Part shown: positions 1 through 6,310 of the stretch, piece after piece | How the letters are laid out: each line of letters begins with the position of its first letter | How positions within the stretch are numbered: position 1 is the first letter of the stretch | Assembly (NCBI GenBank): GCA_023391175.1 | Contig: JAEWBL010000244.1 | Location: 1-7,235 of the forward strand | DNA: 7,235 nucleotides | Direction: 5' to 3' | Source of the DNA: Pseudomonadota bacterium | GTDB taxonomy: Bacteria; Pseudomonadota; Alphaproteobacteria; Rhizobiales; Xanthobacteraceae | Made by a program: the position numbers and the translations under genes | The notes under the pieces: generated by a model | What the model saw: only the letters and a program-made list of their open reading frames with translations | Told to the model about the DNA's origin: nothing | Database searches by the model: none

Positions 1-2
1 GC

Positions 3-149
3 TGGTACGTCCTCGACGGAGCCAGTCCCCTGATGTGCGACGGTGCAGCTCTGCCCGTCCATGACCTCTCCGCCAGCGACCGTTCCGCTCTCGGCCTGCG
101 CCCGTTCATGTCCCCCGCATGCGACGGTCTTAGCCAACTCCTGCTCTAG
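3..149 (+). CDS. Possible 3' end of an unidentified gene running in from the left edge
   Basis: A frame is open from the left edge to a TAG at 147-149 and would encode the last 48 residues of a protein (starts WYVLDGASPL, ends DGLSQLLL). The composition is protein-like, but I recognise no family. By my count about three quarters of its codons end in G or C, lower than in the clear genes of this window. If real, it converges on the AraC gene ending at 198. The opposite strand is open in the same codon register: an ATG at 179-177 starts a frame of at least 59 codons running off the left edge, 18 bp after the AraC stop, but with no Shine-Dalgarno and a Gly/Glu/Pro-rich, poorly hydrophobic product. 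I slightly prefer the plus-strand reading. Either or both may be non-coding. Confidence 0.25.
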   Translation, partial: WYVLDGASPLMCDGAALPVHDLSASDRSALGLRPFMSPACDGLSQLLL

Positions 150-197
150 CGGGAGGGGCGGGGGCTTCTCAATTGCCATTTGGCGCCACGTCTGAAG

Positions 198-1241
198 TCA
201 CCGGGGCATCCGCGCAGAGGTTCGGAACGCGAGGGGCGTGCGGCCCTCCCAGCGCCGGAACGCGCGGACGAAATGCGCGGGATGGCCGTAGCCGAGGGCG
301 CGCGACACCGAAGAGACCGGCGCCGTCGAGCCGCCGAGCTGCAGCCGTGCCTGCGCATGCCGCCACGTGTCGAGCAGTCCTTCGTAGGACGTGCCGAGCC
401 CGGCAAGCCGCCGCTGCAGCGTGCGGGGCGACAGGCCGAGGCTGCGCGCCGTATCCACGAGGGAAAGGGCGCCGGTGAGGGCCGCGCTGTCGAACAGCGC
501 TTCGATCATGGCGATGAGCGCGTCGTCGTCGAGGGAGACGGGCGCGGGAGGCAGCCCTGTGGCGGCACCGTCGGGAGCCGGCGCAAACAGCAGGTTGGTC
601 TGGTCGAGCCAGCGGGCATCGAACGAGATCTCGATGCCGTCGCCACCACCGAAGCTGACGCCGGCCTGGAGCCGATCCTCGTAAAGAGATGCCGGCGCCT
701 TGGCCCGATGGGCGAACCGCAGGTGGACCGGCGCGGCGTCCGCCCCCGTGATGGCCCGCAGCGCGCGCAGGATAAAGGTGGCGATGCCCTCGTTCAGCAC
801 CTGCGCATGCTCGGGATCGCTGTCGGCGAGGCGATGGCGCCAGCGGGCGATGCCCTCGCGCTCCTCGATCGCAACCGAGACGCCGCCCTGCAGGTCCGGC
901 ATCTGGTGGTGCAGGGCGCCAAAGCAGTCGCGCAGGGTACGGCCGGCGAACAGGGCGCGGCCGGCGAGACCGAGCTGCATGGGATCGGCGGCGGCGGCAA
1001 GCTCGAGCCCGATGGCGGCCTCGCCGCTGCGCCGGGCGAGGTGGAACAGCAGGGTGGAAATCTGGCCGCGGGCGACCACGCGATCACCGCCGAGCGAGGT
1101 GTCGTCGAGTGCATTGTCGCGGGGTGCCGCATCGGCAAGTCCCGCCCGGCCGAACAGTGGCGCGAGCGGCACGCCCTGGCCGTCGGCGACCTTGGGCAGC
1201 ATGTGGACGAGCGAGAGCCGGATCGGATGGCGGTCCCACAT
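198..1241 (-). CDS. AraC-family transcriptional regulator with N-terminal ligand-binding-like domain
   Basis: This is a predicted cytoplasmic DNA-binding regulator of 347 residues. The C-terminal part carries the two helix-turn-helix motifs of the AraC/XylS family. The first is at about residues 260-290 (LVDTARSLGLSPRTLQRRL), the second at about 308-340 (VSRALGYGHPAHFVRAFRRW), followed by the typical G-R-T-P-x-x-F-R ending. Residues about 15-200 match the layout of the 'arabinose-binding'-type N-terminal domain found in AraC relatives of this length (OruR/ArgR-like subgroup), which probably senses a small molecule. The ATG at 1241 is preceded by GGAG about 10 nt upstream. The next Met (residue 14) has no visible Shine-Dalgarno, so I keep the longer start. 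The gene lies 224 bp downstream of the alpha/beta-hydrolase gene in the same direction and probably has its own promoter. Control of the neighbouring hydrolase genes is inferred from position alone. No terminator is seen after the stop. Confidence 0.93.
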   Translation of the reverse strand: MWDRHPIRLSLVHMLPKVADGQGVPLAPLFGRAGLADAAPRDNALDDTSLGGDRVVARGQISTLLFHLARRSGEAAIGLELAAAADPMQLGLAGRALFAGRTLRDCFGALHHQMPDLQGGVSVAIEEREGIARWRHRLADSDPEHAQVLNEGIATFILRALRAITGADAAPVHLRFAHRAKAPASLYEDRLQAGVSFGGGDGIEISFDARWLDQTNLLFAPAPDGAATGLPPAPVSLDDDALIAMIEALFDSAALTGALSLVDTARSLGLSPRTLQRRLAGLGTSYEGLLDTWRHAQARLQLGGSTAPVSSVSRALGYGHPAHFVRAFRRWEGRTPLAFRTSARMPR

Positions 1242-1465
1242 GGCCTGCGGACTCCAAATCGGCAGGGATCAGGGGCCGATGCGTCGGGCGTGCCTCGCCC
1301 GCGACCGGTCCTAGGATGATCCGGCGCCCCCCTTGCTGACTTTGAACCCTACCTGCAATGGCGTGGTCAAGTTGCGCTTGCGTTACTCAGGTCGGGCGAC
1401 GCGCGGATCGATGGATCGTGTCAGGTATGACAGGCGCCGCGATAGTCGTTCCGGCAGGGGGAAGC
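1242..1465 (-). promoter_or_regulatory. 224-bp intergenic region upstream of the AraC gene
   Basis: No gene is evident here. Read on the minus strand it has a TTGACC box (1370-1365) that could be a -35 element, but the -10 position 17-18 nt on (GTTCAA/TTCAAA) is poor. It also holds a perfect TGTCA-N4-TGACA inverted repeat (1419-1432), a CGATCC-AT-CGATCC direct repeat next to it, a CGGGCG/CGCCCG hairpin with a 5-nt loop (1285-1301) in the probable leader, and the palindrome TCCTAGGA near 1310-1317. The hairpin has no T-tract, so it is not a convincing terminator. The size and repeat content suit a regulated promoter for the AraC gene, but no transcription start can be fixed. Confidence 0.35.
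1419..1432. promoter_or_regulatory. Inverted repeat TGTCA-N4-TGACA, possible operator
   Basis: The plus strand reads TGTCAGGTATGACA, a perfect 5-bp inverted repeat with a 4-bp spacer. It lies 34 bp after the hydrolase stop and 178 bp before the AraC start. It has the size and symmetry of a dimeric repressor site. On the minus strand it can also be read as two tandem copies, CCTGTCATA and CCTGACACG, at a 9-bp interval. AraC proteins usually bind direct repeats, so which protein binds here, if any, is unknown. A 5-bp repeat can occur by chance. Confidence 0.3.
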
Positions 1466-2320
1466 TCAGAGACCGCCGAACCATGCGCCGAAATAGCCGG
1501 CATAAAGCTCCGGGGCCTCCAGATTCATGGAATGGCCGATGCCGGGCACGGCTACGAAGCGGCAATCGGGCATCAGGGCGGCCATCTCCTTCATGTCCGC
1601 TTCCTTGATGACGCCGTCGCGCAGGCCCCAGACGACGAGATGGGGATGGAGGATGGTGCCCATCTTCCCCTTCAGCTCACCACTCCTCGCCTCCTTGGTG
1701 AGGGTGTCGGGCGTGCCGAACCAGATGCCGTCCGACACCGCCCAGACCTGATCCACGATCCGGTCGAACAGGCCGGCGCGCGGTCCGGCGTCGGCGATGA
1801 AGCGGGCGGGGCCGTTCGCGAGGGTCTCGTCCACGAAAAGGCTCGGCGCAGTCGCGGCCATGATCTGGCGGGTGAGATCGTAGCTCTCCTTCATCTGGCC
1901 GAAGAAGGCGGCCTGCTCCGGCCGGAAGTCGATGCCCTGCGGGCCGACGGGAGACAGGGAAAACACCCGGCCGAAGCGGTCCGGCTGCTTCAGGATCATG
2001 CGCGTGGAGATGATGCCGCCGGTCGAGTGGGTCGCCAGATGGCAGAAGCAGATGTCGAGGGCATCCAGCGCCGCGATCATGTCGTCGGCATGCTGGGTGA
2101 TGGAATAGTTGGAGAAATCGGCGGCGGGGGCCGGCTTGTCGCTGTCGCCGCAGCCGCGCCAGTCCACTGCGACGGTGCGCACGCCGCGCGGGAAATGCGG
2201 GGCCGCCAGCTCGATCCAGTCCTTGCTGGCGAGATTGCCATGGATGAAGAGGACCGTCGTGTCCCCCGAGCCCCATTCCCGGTAGGCGAGGCGAAGGCCA
2301 TTCACGTCGAGCGTCTGCAT
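1466..2320 (-). CDS. Alpha/beta-hydrolase fold enzyme, single domain, cytosolic
   Basis: This 284-residue protein has the usual length and motif order of the alpha/beta-hydrolase superfamily (esterase, lactonase, epoxide hydrolase or dehalogenase-like). Visible elements are the oxyanion-hole segment FIHGNLAS (H27-G28), the strand-turn DWRGCGDSDKP (53-63), the nucleophile elbow THSTGG with Ser99, the acid Asp235 in WGLRDGVI, and the catalytic His263 in GIGHSMNLEAPE. The elbow has Thr97 where most relatives have Gly. There is no signal peptide and there are four cysteines (57, 91, 93, 253), which agrees with a cytosolic location. The ATG at 2320 follows an ACGAGG ribosome binding site by 5 nt, inside the palindrome GAGGCCTC. 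The gene starts 71 bp after the exported double hydrolase in the same direction, with a hairpin between them. Joint use in one catabolic route is plausible. The substrate is not predictable. Confidence 0.92.
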   Translation of the reverse strand: MQTLDVNGLRLAYREWGSGDTTVLFIHGNLASKDWIELAAPHFPRGVRTVAVDWRGCGDSDKPAPAADFSNYSITQHADDMIAALDALDICFCHLATHSTGGIISTRMILKQPDRFGRVFSLSPVGPQGIDFRPEQAAFFGQMKESYDLTRQIMAATAPSLFVDETLANGPARFIADAGPRAGLFDRIVDQVWAVSDGIWFGTPDTLTKEARSGELKGKMGTILHPHLVVWGLRDGVIKEADMKEMAALMPDCRFVAVPGIGHSMNLEAPELYAGYFGAWFGGL

Positions 2321-2340
2321 GGAGGCCTCGTTCTAGAGGG

Positions 2341-2374
2341 GAAAGGCTTGCGCCCTGATGCCGGAGCGCAAGCC
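2341..2374 (-). terminator. Hairpin between the two hydrolase genes, possible terminator or attenuator
   Basis: Positions 2345-2353 and 2366-2374 form a perfect 9-bp inverted repeat (GGCTTGCGC / GCGCAAGCC) with a 12-nt loop. It starts 17 bp after the stop of the 844-residue gene. In the direction of transcription the stem is followed by TTTCCCCTCT, a short and imperfect U-rich tail. The form fits an intrinsic terminator of a GC-rich genome. Only about 20 nt separate it from the Shine-Dalgarno of the next hydrolase, and no promoter is seen in that space, so it may act as a partial terminator or an mRNA-stabilising 3' stem within one operon. Confidence 0.6.
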
Positions 2375-2391
2375 GCTGCTTCGTCCGGCGC

Positions 2392-4926
2392 CTACTTGTT
2401 CAGCCCGGTCGGTGCCGCCGCCTTGGCCGGGGCGGCCTCTGCGGCAGCGGGCGCGCCGTGGATGAGCCGGTCGATGGTGGCGGGCGCGCCGGTGGGGACG
2501 CGACCGGTCTCCACGAAGTCCACCACATCCTCGGCGAAGGCGACCGGCTCGTCCGTGTGGATGAAGTGGGCGGTGCCGGGATAGATCTTCACCTGCACGT
2601 CACGCCCCGCCGTGTTCATGCGGCGCAGGAAGGGCAGCACGAGCTGGCGCGAGAGATCGGTGAGCCCGTTGAAGGCGGTGCCGGGGATGAAGGGCTCCTT
2701 GTCGCCGAAGGCGAGGAAGATCGGCACCTTGAACTCGGTCAGCCGCTTGTAGAGGCTCTGCGGATCCTTTTCCTGCAACTCCGCCACCATGGCGTAGATG
2801 TCGAAGGTGAAGACATCCACCCACTGCTGCAGCTCGCGCGGCTCGCCCTTGATCATGCCGATGCGCTGGGCGGTGTGGAGGCGGGCATATTCGCTGTCAC
2901 GCAGGAAGTAGCCGTTGCGCTGGGTCGTCACCGCCCCGGTGACGGGATCGCGGCTGCGGAAGTCGTAGAAATCGTCGATCTGCTGGGCGGTGAGGTTCTT
3001 CTCCCGCTCGCGCAGGCCGGTCTGGTCCCACGCCTTCTTCCACGCGTCGAAATCGTGGGCGAAGGCGGGATCGAACAGGTCCAGCTTCTTGCCCGGCGCG
3101 ATGGTGACCTCGCGCGGATACTCCTCGAGGCCGGCGGGCGCCTCGAGGATCAGCTTCGTTACCGCATCCGGCCAAGAGAGGGCATAGCCGAGCACGATCT
3201 GCCCGCCCATGGAATGACCGAGATAGGCGGCCTTGGGAACCTTCAGCTGGTTCACCACCACCTCATGCAGCACGTCGCGCATGTCCTGCAGGGTGCGGGC
3301 GGGGCTCTTGTCGAGGTTGCCCGGCCCGGACATGCCATAGTGCGGCATGTCCACGGCGATGACGCGCAGCCCGCGCTCCAGTGCGATGCGCATGATGTTG
3401 CCGTAGTGCCCGCCGAACGCGCCCTTGCCGTGGACGATGACCAGCACGTCGGGATTGGCCGCCGTGCCGGCATATTCGTCCATGTAGCCGATGTCCCACT
3501 CGACACCGCGGCCGTCTTTCGCCTTGGTCTTCTTCACGGGGAAAGGATAGGTGACGAAGCTGTTCCAGAACGACTTTTCGGGGGTGATGTCCGCCGCGAC
3601 CGAGGGGGTGCGGTAGGTCTTCGCCGCCATCTCGCGATTGCGGGTGAGGCGGGAGACGTCGCCGAGGAAGGCGGCCACGGTCGGATCGAACTGGCGGTTC
3701 TTCAGGATGGGGAAGACGCCGTAATGGGCGACCGGGCTCGTCTCATGCACGAAGTCCGCGCCGGGCACCTTCTCCACCGTGCGCTTGGCGCGGTCGAAGG
3801 TGAGCCACTGGTCGTTCTCGATGTGCATCACGAGGGTGCGCGCCTTGATGCGCTTCAGCTCAGCATTGATGTTGTAGGTCTCGCCGGCCCGGTTGCGCCA
3901 CAGCAGGTCGACCGCGTCGAACAGCAGCGATCGGGCGGCAATGGAGGCGCCGGCCTGCGGATTGGGCGGGTTCCAGTAGAAGACGTCCCGCTGCACCGTC
4001 GACCAGTCCTGCTGCGAGCGGTGCTGGAAGTCGAACCCGGTGAGGTTGAGGATCGACCAGCCGAAGGCGACGCCCTGGTTGGGATGCTTGTCCTTGGGCA
4101 GGTTGTAGTAATTGCCGCCGGTCGCGCGCCACTGCGGATCGCTCTCGATGGCGGCGGACATGAGCTGGAAGGTCCAGTTGCCGACCGGATCCTCGCCGTC
4201 CGACTGGCTGGTGCCGCCGATGGGCATGAGGCCGTCCACGAAGTCCGGATGCATCACACCCCAGACATAGGTCTGGGTCGCGCCCATGGAGACGCCGGTT
4301 ACGAGGGAGGCGCGGGCGACCTTCAGATGGTCGCGCAGCATCCGGTAATTGGCCTGCACCATGTCCTGGTAGCTGTATTGCGGGAATTTCTGCCCGAGCC
4401 CTTCCGAGGGCTTGCTGGTGCCCCACAGGCCGAGGGCATCCACCAGCACCACGTAATACTGGTCGGTGTCGATGGGCTTGCCCGGCCCGATCACAGAGCC
4501 GCCGGAAAGCGCCGTGCCCTCCACCCATTGGGCGTACATGTCGGTGGCGTCGCCGGAATAGAAGGAGTTCACCACCACCGCGTTGGTGATCTCGCCGGCC
4601 GCGTTGCGCTTCGGGGTGCCGAGGGCGATGTAGGCGGTCTTCGCCGGGCCGGCGCCGAGGGATTCCAGCGTCGTGCCGCCTTCGCCGCCGTTCGTCCATT
4701 TGTCCGGGCTCGACAGGTCATAGCGTCCGCCGATCCGGAAGTTCGCGACTTCGTAGAACTTCTTGAGTTGGCAGAGCCTTTGCTGCGAGCAGGTGCCGGT
4801 GAGGGGCGGTTGCGGCGCCTGGGCCGCCGGTGCCTGTGAGGCCGGTGCCTGGGCGTAGGCGGCAGGGATGGTCGTGGACAGGGCCGTCGCGGCGAGCGCG
4901 AGGCCCAAGGCTATGGCATTCCTCAT
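2392..4926 (-). CDS. Exported tandem alpha/beta-hydrolase protein: MetX-like domain fused to a lipase/esterase-like domain
   Basis: This 844-residue protein has a signal peptide (about 1-25, AYA before the likely cut), then an Ala/Pro/Gln linker to about 42. Domain 1 (about 55-430) resembles the homoserine-acetyltransferase (MetX) branch of alpha/beta hydrolases: VDALGLWGTSKPS (163-174), nucleophile elbow GVSMGA with Ser213, Asp372 in HIENDQWLTF and His401 in SPVAHYGVFP. Domain 2 (about 475-810) is an ordinary hydrolase: oxyanion segment HGKGAFGG (499-506), elbow GHSMGG with Ser572, Asp742 in FGDKEPF and His787 in GTAHFIH. Both triads therefore look complete. The tail (about 812-844) is again Ala/Pro-rich. 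The only cysteines are Cys46 and Cys52, which could form a disulfide in the periplasm. The start is firm: AGGAGG lies 4 nt before the ATG. A role in hydrolysing or transferring acyl groups outside the cytoplasm is inferred. True MetX enzymes are cytosolic, so methionine synthesis is unlikely. Confidence 0.92.
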   Translation of the reverse strand: MRNAIALGLALAATALSTTIPAAYAQAPASQAPAAQAPQPPLTGTCSQQRLCQLKKFYEVANFRIGGRYDLSSPDKWTNGGEGGTTLESLGAGPAKTAYIALGTPKRNAAGEITNAVVVNSFYSGDATDMYAQWVEGTALSGGSVIGPGKPIDTDQYYVVLVDALGLWGTSKPSEGLGQKFPQYSYQDMVQANYRMLRDHLKVARASLVTGVSMGATQTYVWGVMHPDFVDGLMPIGGTSQSDGEDPVGNWTFQLMSAAIESDPQWRATGGNYYNLPKDKHPNQGVAFGWSILNLTGFDFQHRSQQDWSTVQRDVFYWNPPNPQAGASIAARSLLFDAVDLLWRNRAGETYNINAELKRIKARTLVMHIENDQWLTFDRAKRTVEKVPGADFVHETSPVAHYGVFPILKNRQFDPTVAAFLGDVSRLTRNREMAAKTYRTPSVAADITPEKSFWNSFVTYPFPVKKTKAKDGRGVEWDIGYMDEYAGTAANPDVLVIVHGKGAFGGHYGNIMRIALERGLRVIAVDMPHYGMSGPGNLDKSPARTLQDMRDVLHEVVVNQLKVPKAAYLGHSMGGQIVLGYALSWPDAVTKLILEAPAGLEEYPREVTIAPGKKLDLFDPAFAHDFDAWKKAWDQTGLREREKNLTAQQIDDFYDFRSRDPVTGAVTTQRNGYFLRDSEYARLHTAQRIGMIKGEPRELQQWVDVFTFDIYAMVAELQEKDPQSLYKRLTEFKVPIFLAFGDKEPFIPGTAFNGLTDLSRQLVLPFLRRMNTAGRDVQVKIYPGTAHFIHTDEPVAFAEDVVDFVETGRVPTGAPATIDRLIHGAPAAAEAAPAKAAAPTGLNK
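4807..4851 (-). repeat. Three tandem QAPxx repeats after the signal peptide
   Basis: Residues 26-40 of the tandem hydrolase are three 5-residue repeats (QAPAS, QAPAA, QAPQP). At the DNA level the 11-mer GCCGGTGCCTG occurs at 4826-4836 and again at 4841-4851, a 15-bp period, so the linker probably grew by slippage. It would give a flexible, low-complexity spacer between the signal-peptide cut and the first folded domain, and may vary in copy number between strains. Confidence 0.7.
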
Positions 4927-4929
4927 GTT

Positions 4930-4971
4930 TCCTCCTGCGGCCGGTCTTTGTCATCGCCGCCGTCCGGAGGA
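4930..4971 (-). promoter_or_regulatory. Possible Shine-Dalgarno-sequestering leader hairpin before the tandem hydrolase
   Basis: The ribosome binding site AGGAGG (4936-4931) is one of the strongest in the window. In the transcript its GGAGGA (4935-4930) can pair with TCCTCC (4971-4966) further upstream. An inner stem GCGGC/GCCGC (4960-4956 with 4941-4937) and a 14-nt loop lie inside, with a small asymmetric internal loop. This could close the site to ribosomes. The 122-bp spacer (4927-5048) also has a wide GAGAAC/GTTCTC inverted repeat (4972-4977 and 5010-5015). I see no convincing -35/-10 or sigma-54 promoter in it. Pairing of GC-rich purine and pyrimidine tracts arises easily by chance. Confidence 0.3.
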
Positions 4972-5048
4972 GAGAACAGCATGCCGGCGCGCCCAAGGGA
5001 AGCGCGGCCGTTCTCATGATGGATGCAACCTGTGGGCGGCGCGATTCC

Positions 5049-6299
5049 TTAGCCGCCGTAGCGTCGCGCCGCCTCGATGGCGAGGCCGGTGCCCACGGAA
5101 CCGAAGGTGTCGCCCTCGATCACCCGAGCCTGCGGCAGGCAGGCGCAGATGGCCGCGCGCACATGGGCGAGGCAGGTCGAGCCGCCGGTGAGGAACAGGG
5201 CATCGATGGCGTCCGCCTTCAGCCCGGCCGCAGAGAGGCAGGACGAGATGCGCCCGGCGATGCGCTCGGCGAGGAGCCCGGTGTGCGCGATGAGATCGTC
5301 GTGGGAGATGCCGACCGAAAGCCCGGCCTCCAACACCGCGAGATCGAGCACCGTGGCACCTTCCTCCGCCACCCGGATCTTCGCCGCCTCCACATCGAGC
5401 GCGAGGCCGTGGCCGCGCTCCTCCTCCACGGCGCGGGCAAGGCGGGAAACGAGTTCCGGCTGCGCCGCCGCGCGCTCCAGCTCCCGGATGGAACGCGCCG
5501 TGCGGCCGTCATACAGCCGGTTGATGGCCGACCAGGTGGCGAGGTCGTGGTAGAGCGCCGCCGGCATGGCGAGGCCCTTGCGCTTCAGCGGGCTGCCGTG
5601 GCCGAGCAGGGGCATCACCACGGCGAGCGAAAGCTGCCGGTCGAAATCCGTGCCGCCGATGCGCACGCCCTCATTGGCGAGAATGTCGGAGGCGCGGTCT
5701 GCGCGGTTCTGGTGCCCGCGATCGATGCGCACGATGGAGAAGTCCGACGTGCCGCCGCCGATGTCGGCGATCAGCGCCAGCTCCTCGCCGGCCACCTGCC
5801 GCTCATAGTCGAGGCTGGCCGCGATGGGCTCGAACTGGAAGGAGAGGGCGGTGAAGCCGATGTCACGGGCGATGGAGCCCAGGGTCTCCTCGGCGCGCTT
5901 GTCGCCGTCCGCGTCGCCATCGACGAAATACACCGGCCGGCCGAGGACGACTTCGCGCAGCGGCCCGTTGGCCTCGGCCTCGCCACGCGCCTTCACCTCG
6001 GCGAGGAACTCCCCGATGACGCCCTTGAAGCCGAGCCGGCGGCGGCCGACCGGCGTCGTCTCCTCGATGAGGGAGGTCCCCAGGACGGATTTGAGGGCGC
6101 GCATGAGGCGCCCCTGTTCGCCGCCCACATAGGCGGTCATGGCGGCGCGGCCCACCAACGGCGTGCCGCTCCAGGGGAAAAAGATGGCGCTCGGAAGCGT
6201 GTCCGCGCTGCCTTCCAGCCGCGCGAGGCGCGGGCCGTTGGGTCCGTTCAGGCCGAGGGTGGTATTGGAGGTGCCGAAATCGAGGCCGCAGGCGGTCAT
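5049..6299 (-). CDS. YegD-type Hsp70-family ATPase (nucleotide-binding domain only)
   Basis: This 416-residue cytosolic protein has the actin/Hsp70 ATPase fold. Phosphate loop 1 is GLDFGTSNT (5-13), phosphate loop 2 is IADIGGGTSDFSIV (177-190), and the adenosine-binding motif is FLTGGSTCLAHV (369-380) followed by FGSVGTGLA (399-407). The stretches LGRPVYF (119-125) and FEPIAASLDYE (156-166) agree closely with my memory of E. coli YegD, a protein of about 450 residues. As in YegD, the chain ends after the ATPase domain, with no substrate-binding domain or lid of DnaK. The function of YegD proteins is not settled, so a chaperone role is a family-level guess. The ATG at 6299 has an AAGGAGG site 4 nt upstream. 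The gene follows the barrel-protein gene by 135 bp, across probable terminators, so it is likely transcribed separately. It precedes the tandem hydrolase by 122 bp. Confidence 0.92.
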   Translation of the reverse strand: MTACGLDFGTSNTTLGLNGPNGPRLARLEGSADTLPSAIFFPWSGTPLVGRAAMTAYVGGEQGRLMRALKSVLGTSLIEETTPVGRRRLGFKGVIGEFLAEVKARGEAEANGPLREVVLGRPVYFVDGDADGDKRAEETLGSIARDIGFTALSFQFEPIAASLDYERQVAGEELALIADIGGGTSDFSIVRIDRGHQNRADRASDILANEGVRIGGTDFDRQLSLAVVMPLLGHGSPLKRKGLAMPAALYHDLATWSAINRLYDGRTARSIRELERAAAQPELVSRLARAVEEERGHGLALDVEAAKIRVAEEGATVLDLAVLEAGLSVGISHDDLIAHTGLLAERIAGRISSCLSAAGLKADAIDALFLTGGSTCLAHVRAAICACLPQARVIEGDTFGSVGTGLAIEAARRYGG

Positions 6300-6303
6300 C
6301 GGG

Positions 6304-6310
6304 CCTCCTT
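6304..6310 (-). promoter_or_regulatory. Strong ribosome binding site fixing the Hsp70 start
   Basis: Read on the minus strand, AAGGAGG lies 4 nt before the ATG at 6299. It matches the anti-Shine-Dalgarno closely and makes this start much more likely than any internal Met. Between it and the upstream hairpins (about 6311-6364) I see only a weak promoter-like arrangement, TTGCGC and TAGCTA 17 nt apart, which I do not count as a promoter. Confidence 0.75.

Noticed and set aside
1285..1301. CGGGCG/CGCCCG stem-loop before the AraC gene as a terminator of the hydrolase gene.
   Set aside because: No T-run follows on either strand and it lies more than 160 bp from the hydrolase stop. It may be leader structure or chance in GC-rich DNA.
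180..2584. Two overlapping plus-strand frames (180-1319 and 1358-2584) opposite the AraC and small hydrolase genes.
   Set aside because: Both are mirror-register shadows of real minus-strand genes, with Arg/Gly/Asp-rich, motif-free translations.
2458..4839. A 793-codon open frame on the plus strand opposite the tandem hydrolase.
   Set aside because: It is in exact mirror register with the minus-strand gene (codon positions 1 and 3 paired). In GC-rich DNA the gene rarely uses TTA, CTA or TCA, so this antisense frame stays open by itself. Its translation is rich in His, Arg and Gly with no family motifs, while the minus strand has two full hydrolase triads.
2392..4926. Calling the large protein a homoserine O-acetyltransferase (metX) because of its first domain.
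   Set aside because: It has a signal peptide, a second hydrolase domain and no methionine-pathway neighbours. MetX enzymes are single-domain cytosolic proteins of under about 400 residues.
4718..5017. A minus-strand frame from the ATG at 5017 that overlaps the start of the tandem hydrolase and could be an upstream leader peptide.
   Set aside because: It has no Shine-Dalgarno, runs about 200 bp into the hydrolase in another frame, and gives an Arg-rich product. It is most likely a shadow.
5049..6299. Calling the Hsp70 protein DnaK.
   Set aside because: At 416 residues it lacks the substrate-binding domain and lid of DnaK (about 640 residues), there is no dnaJ or grpE nearby, and the motifs fit the YegD branch better.
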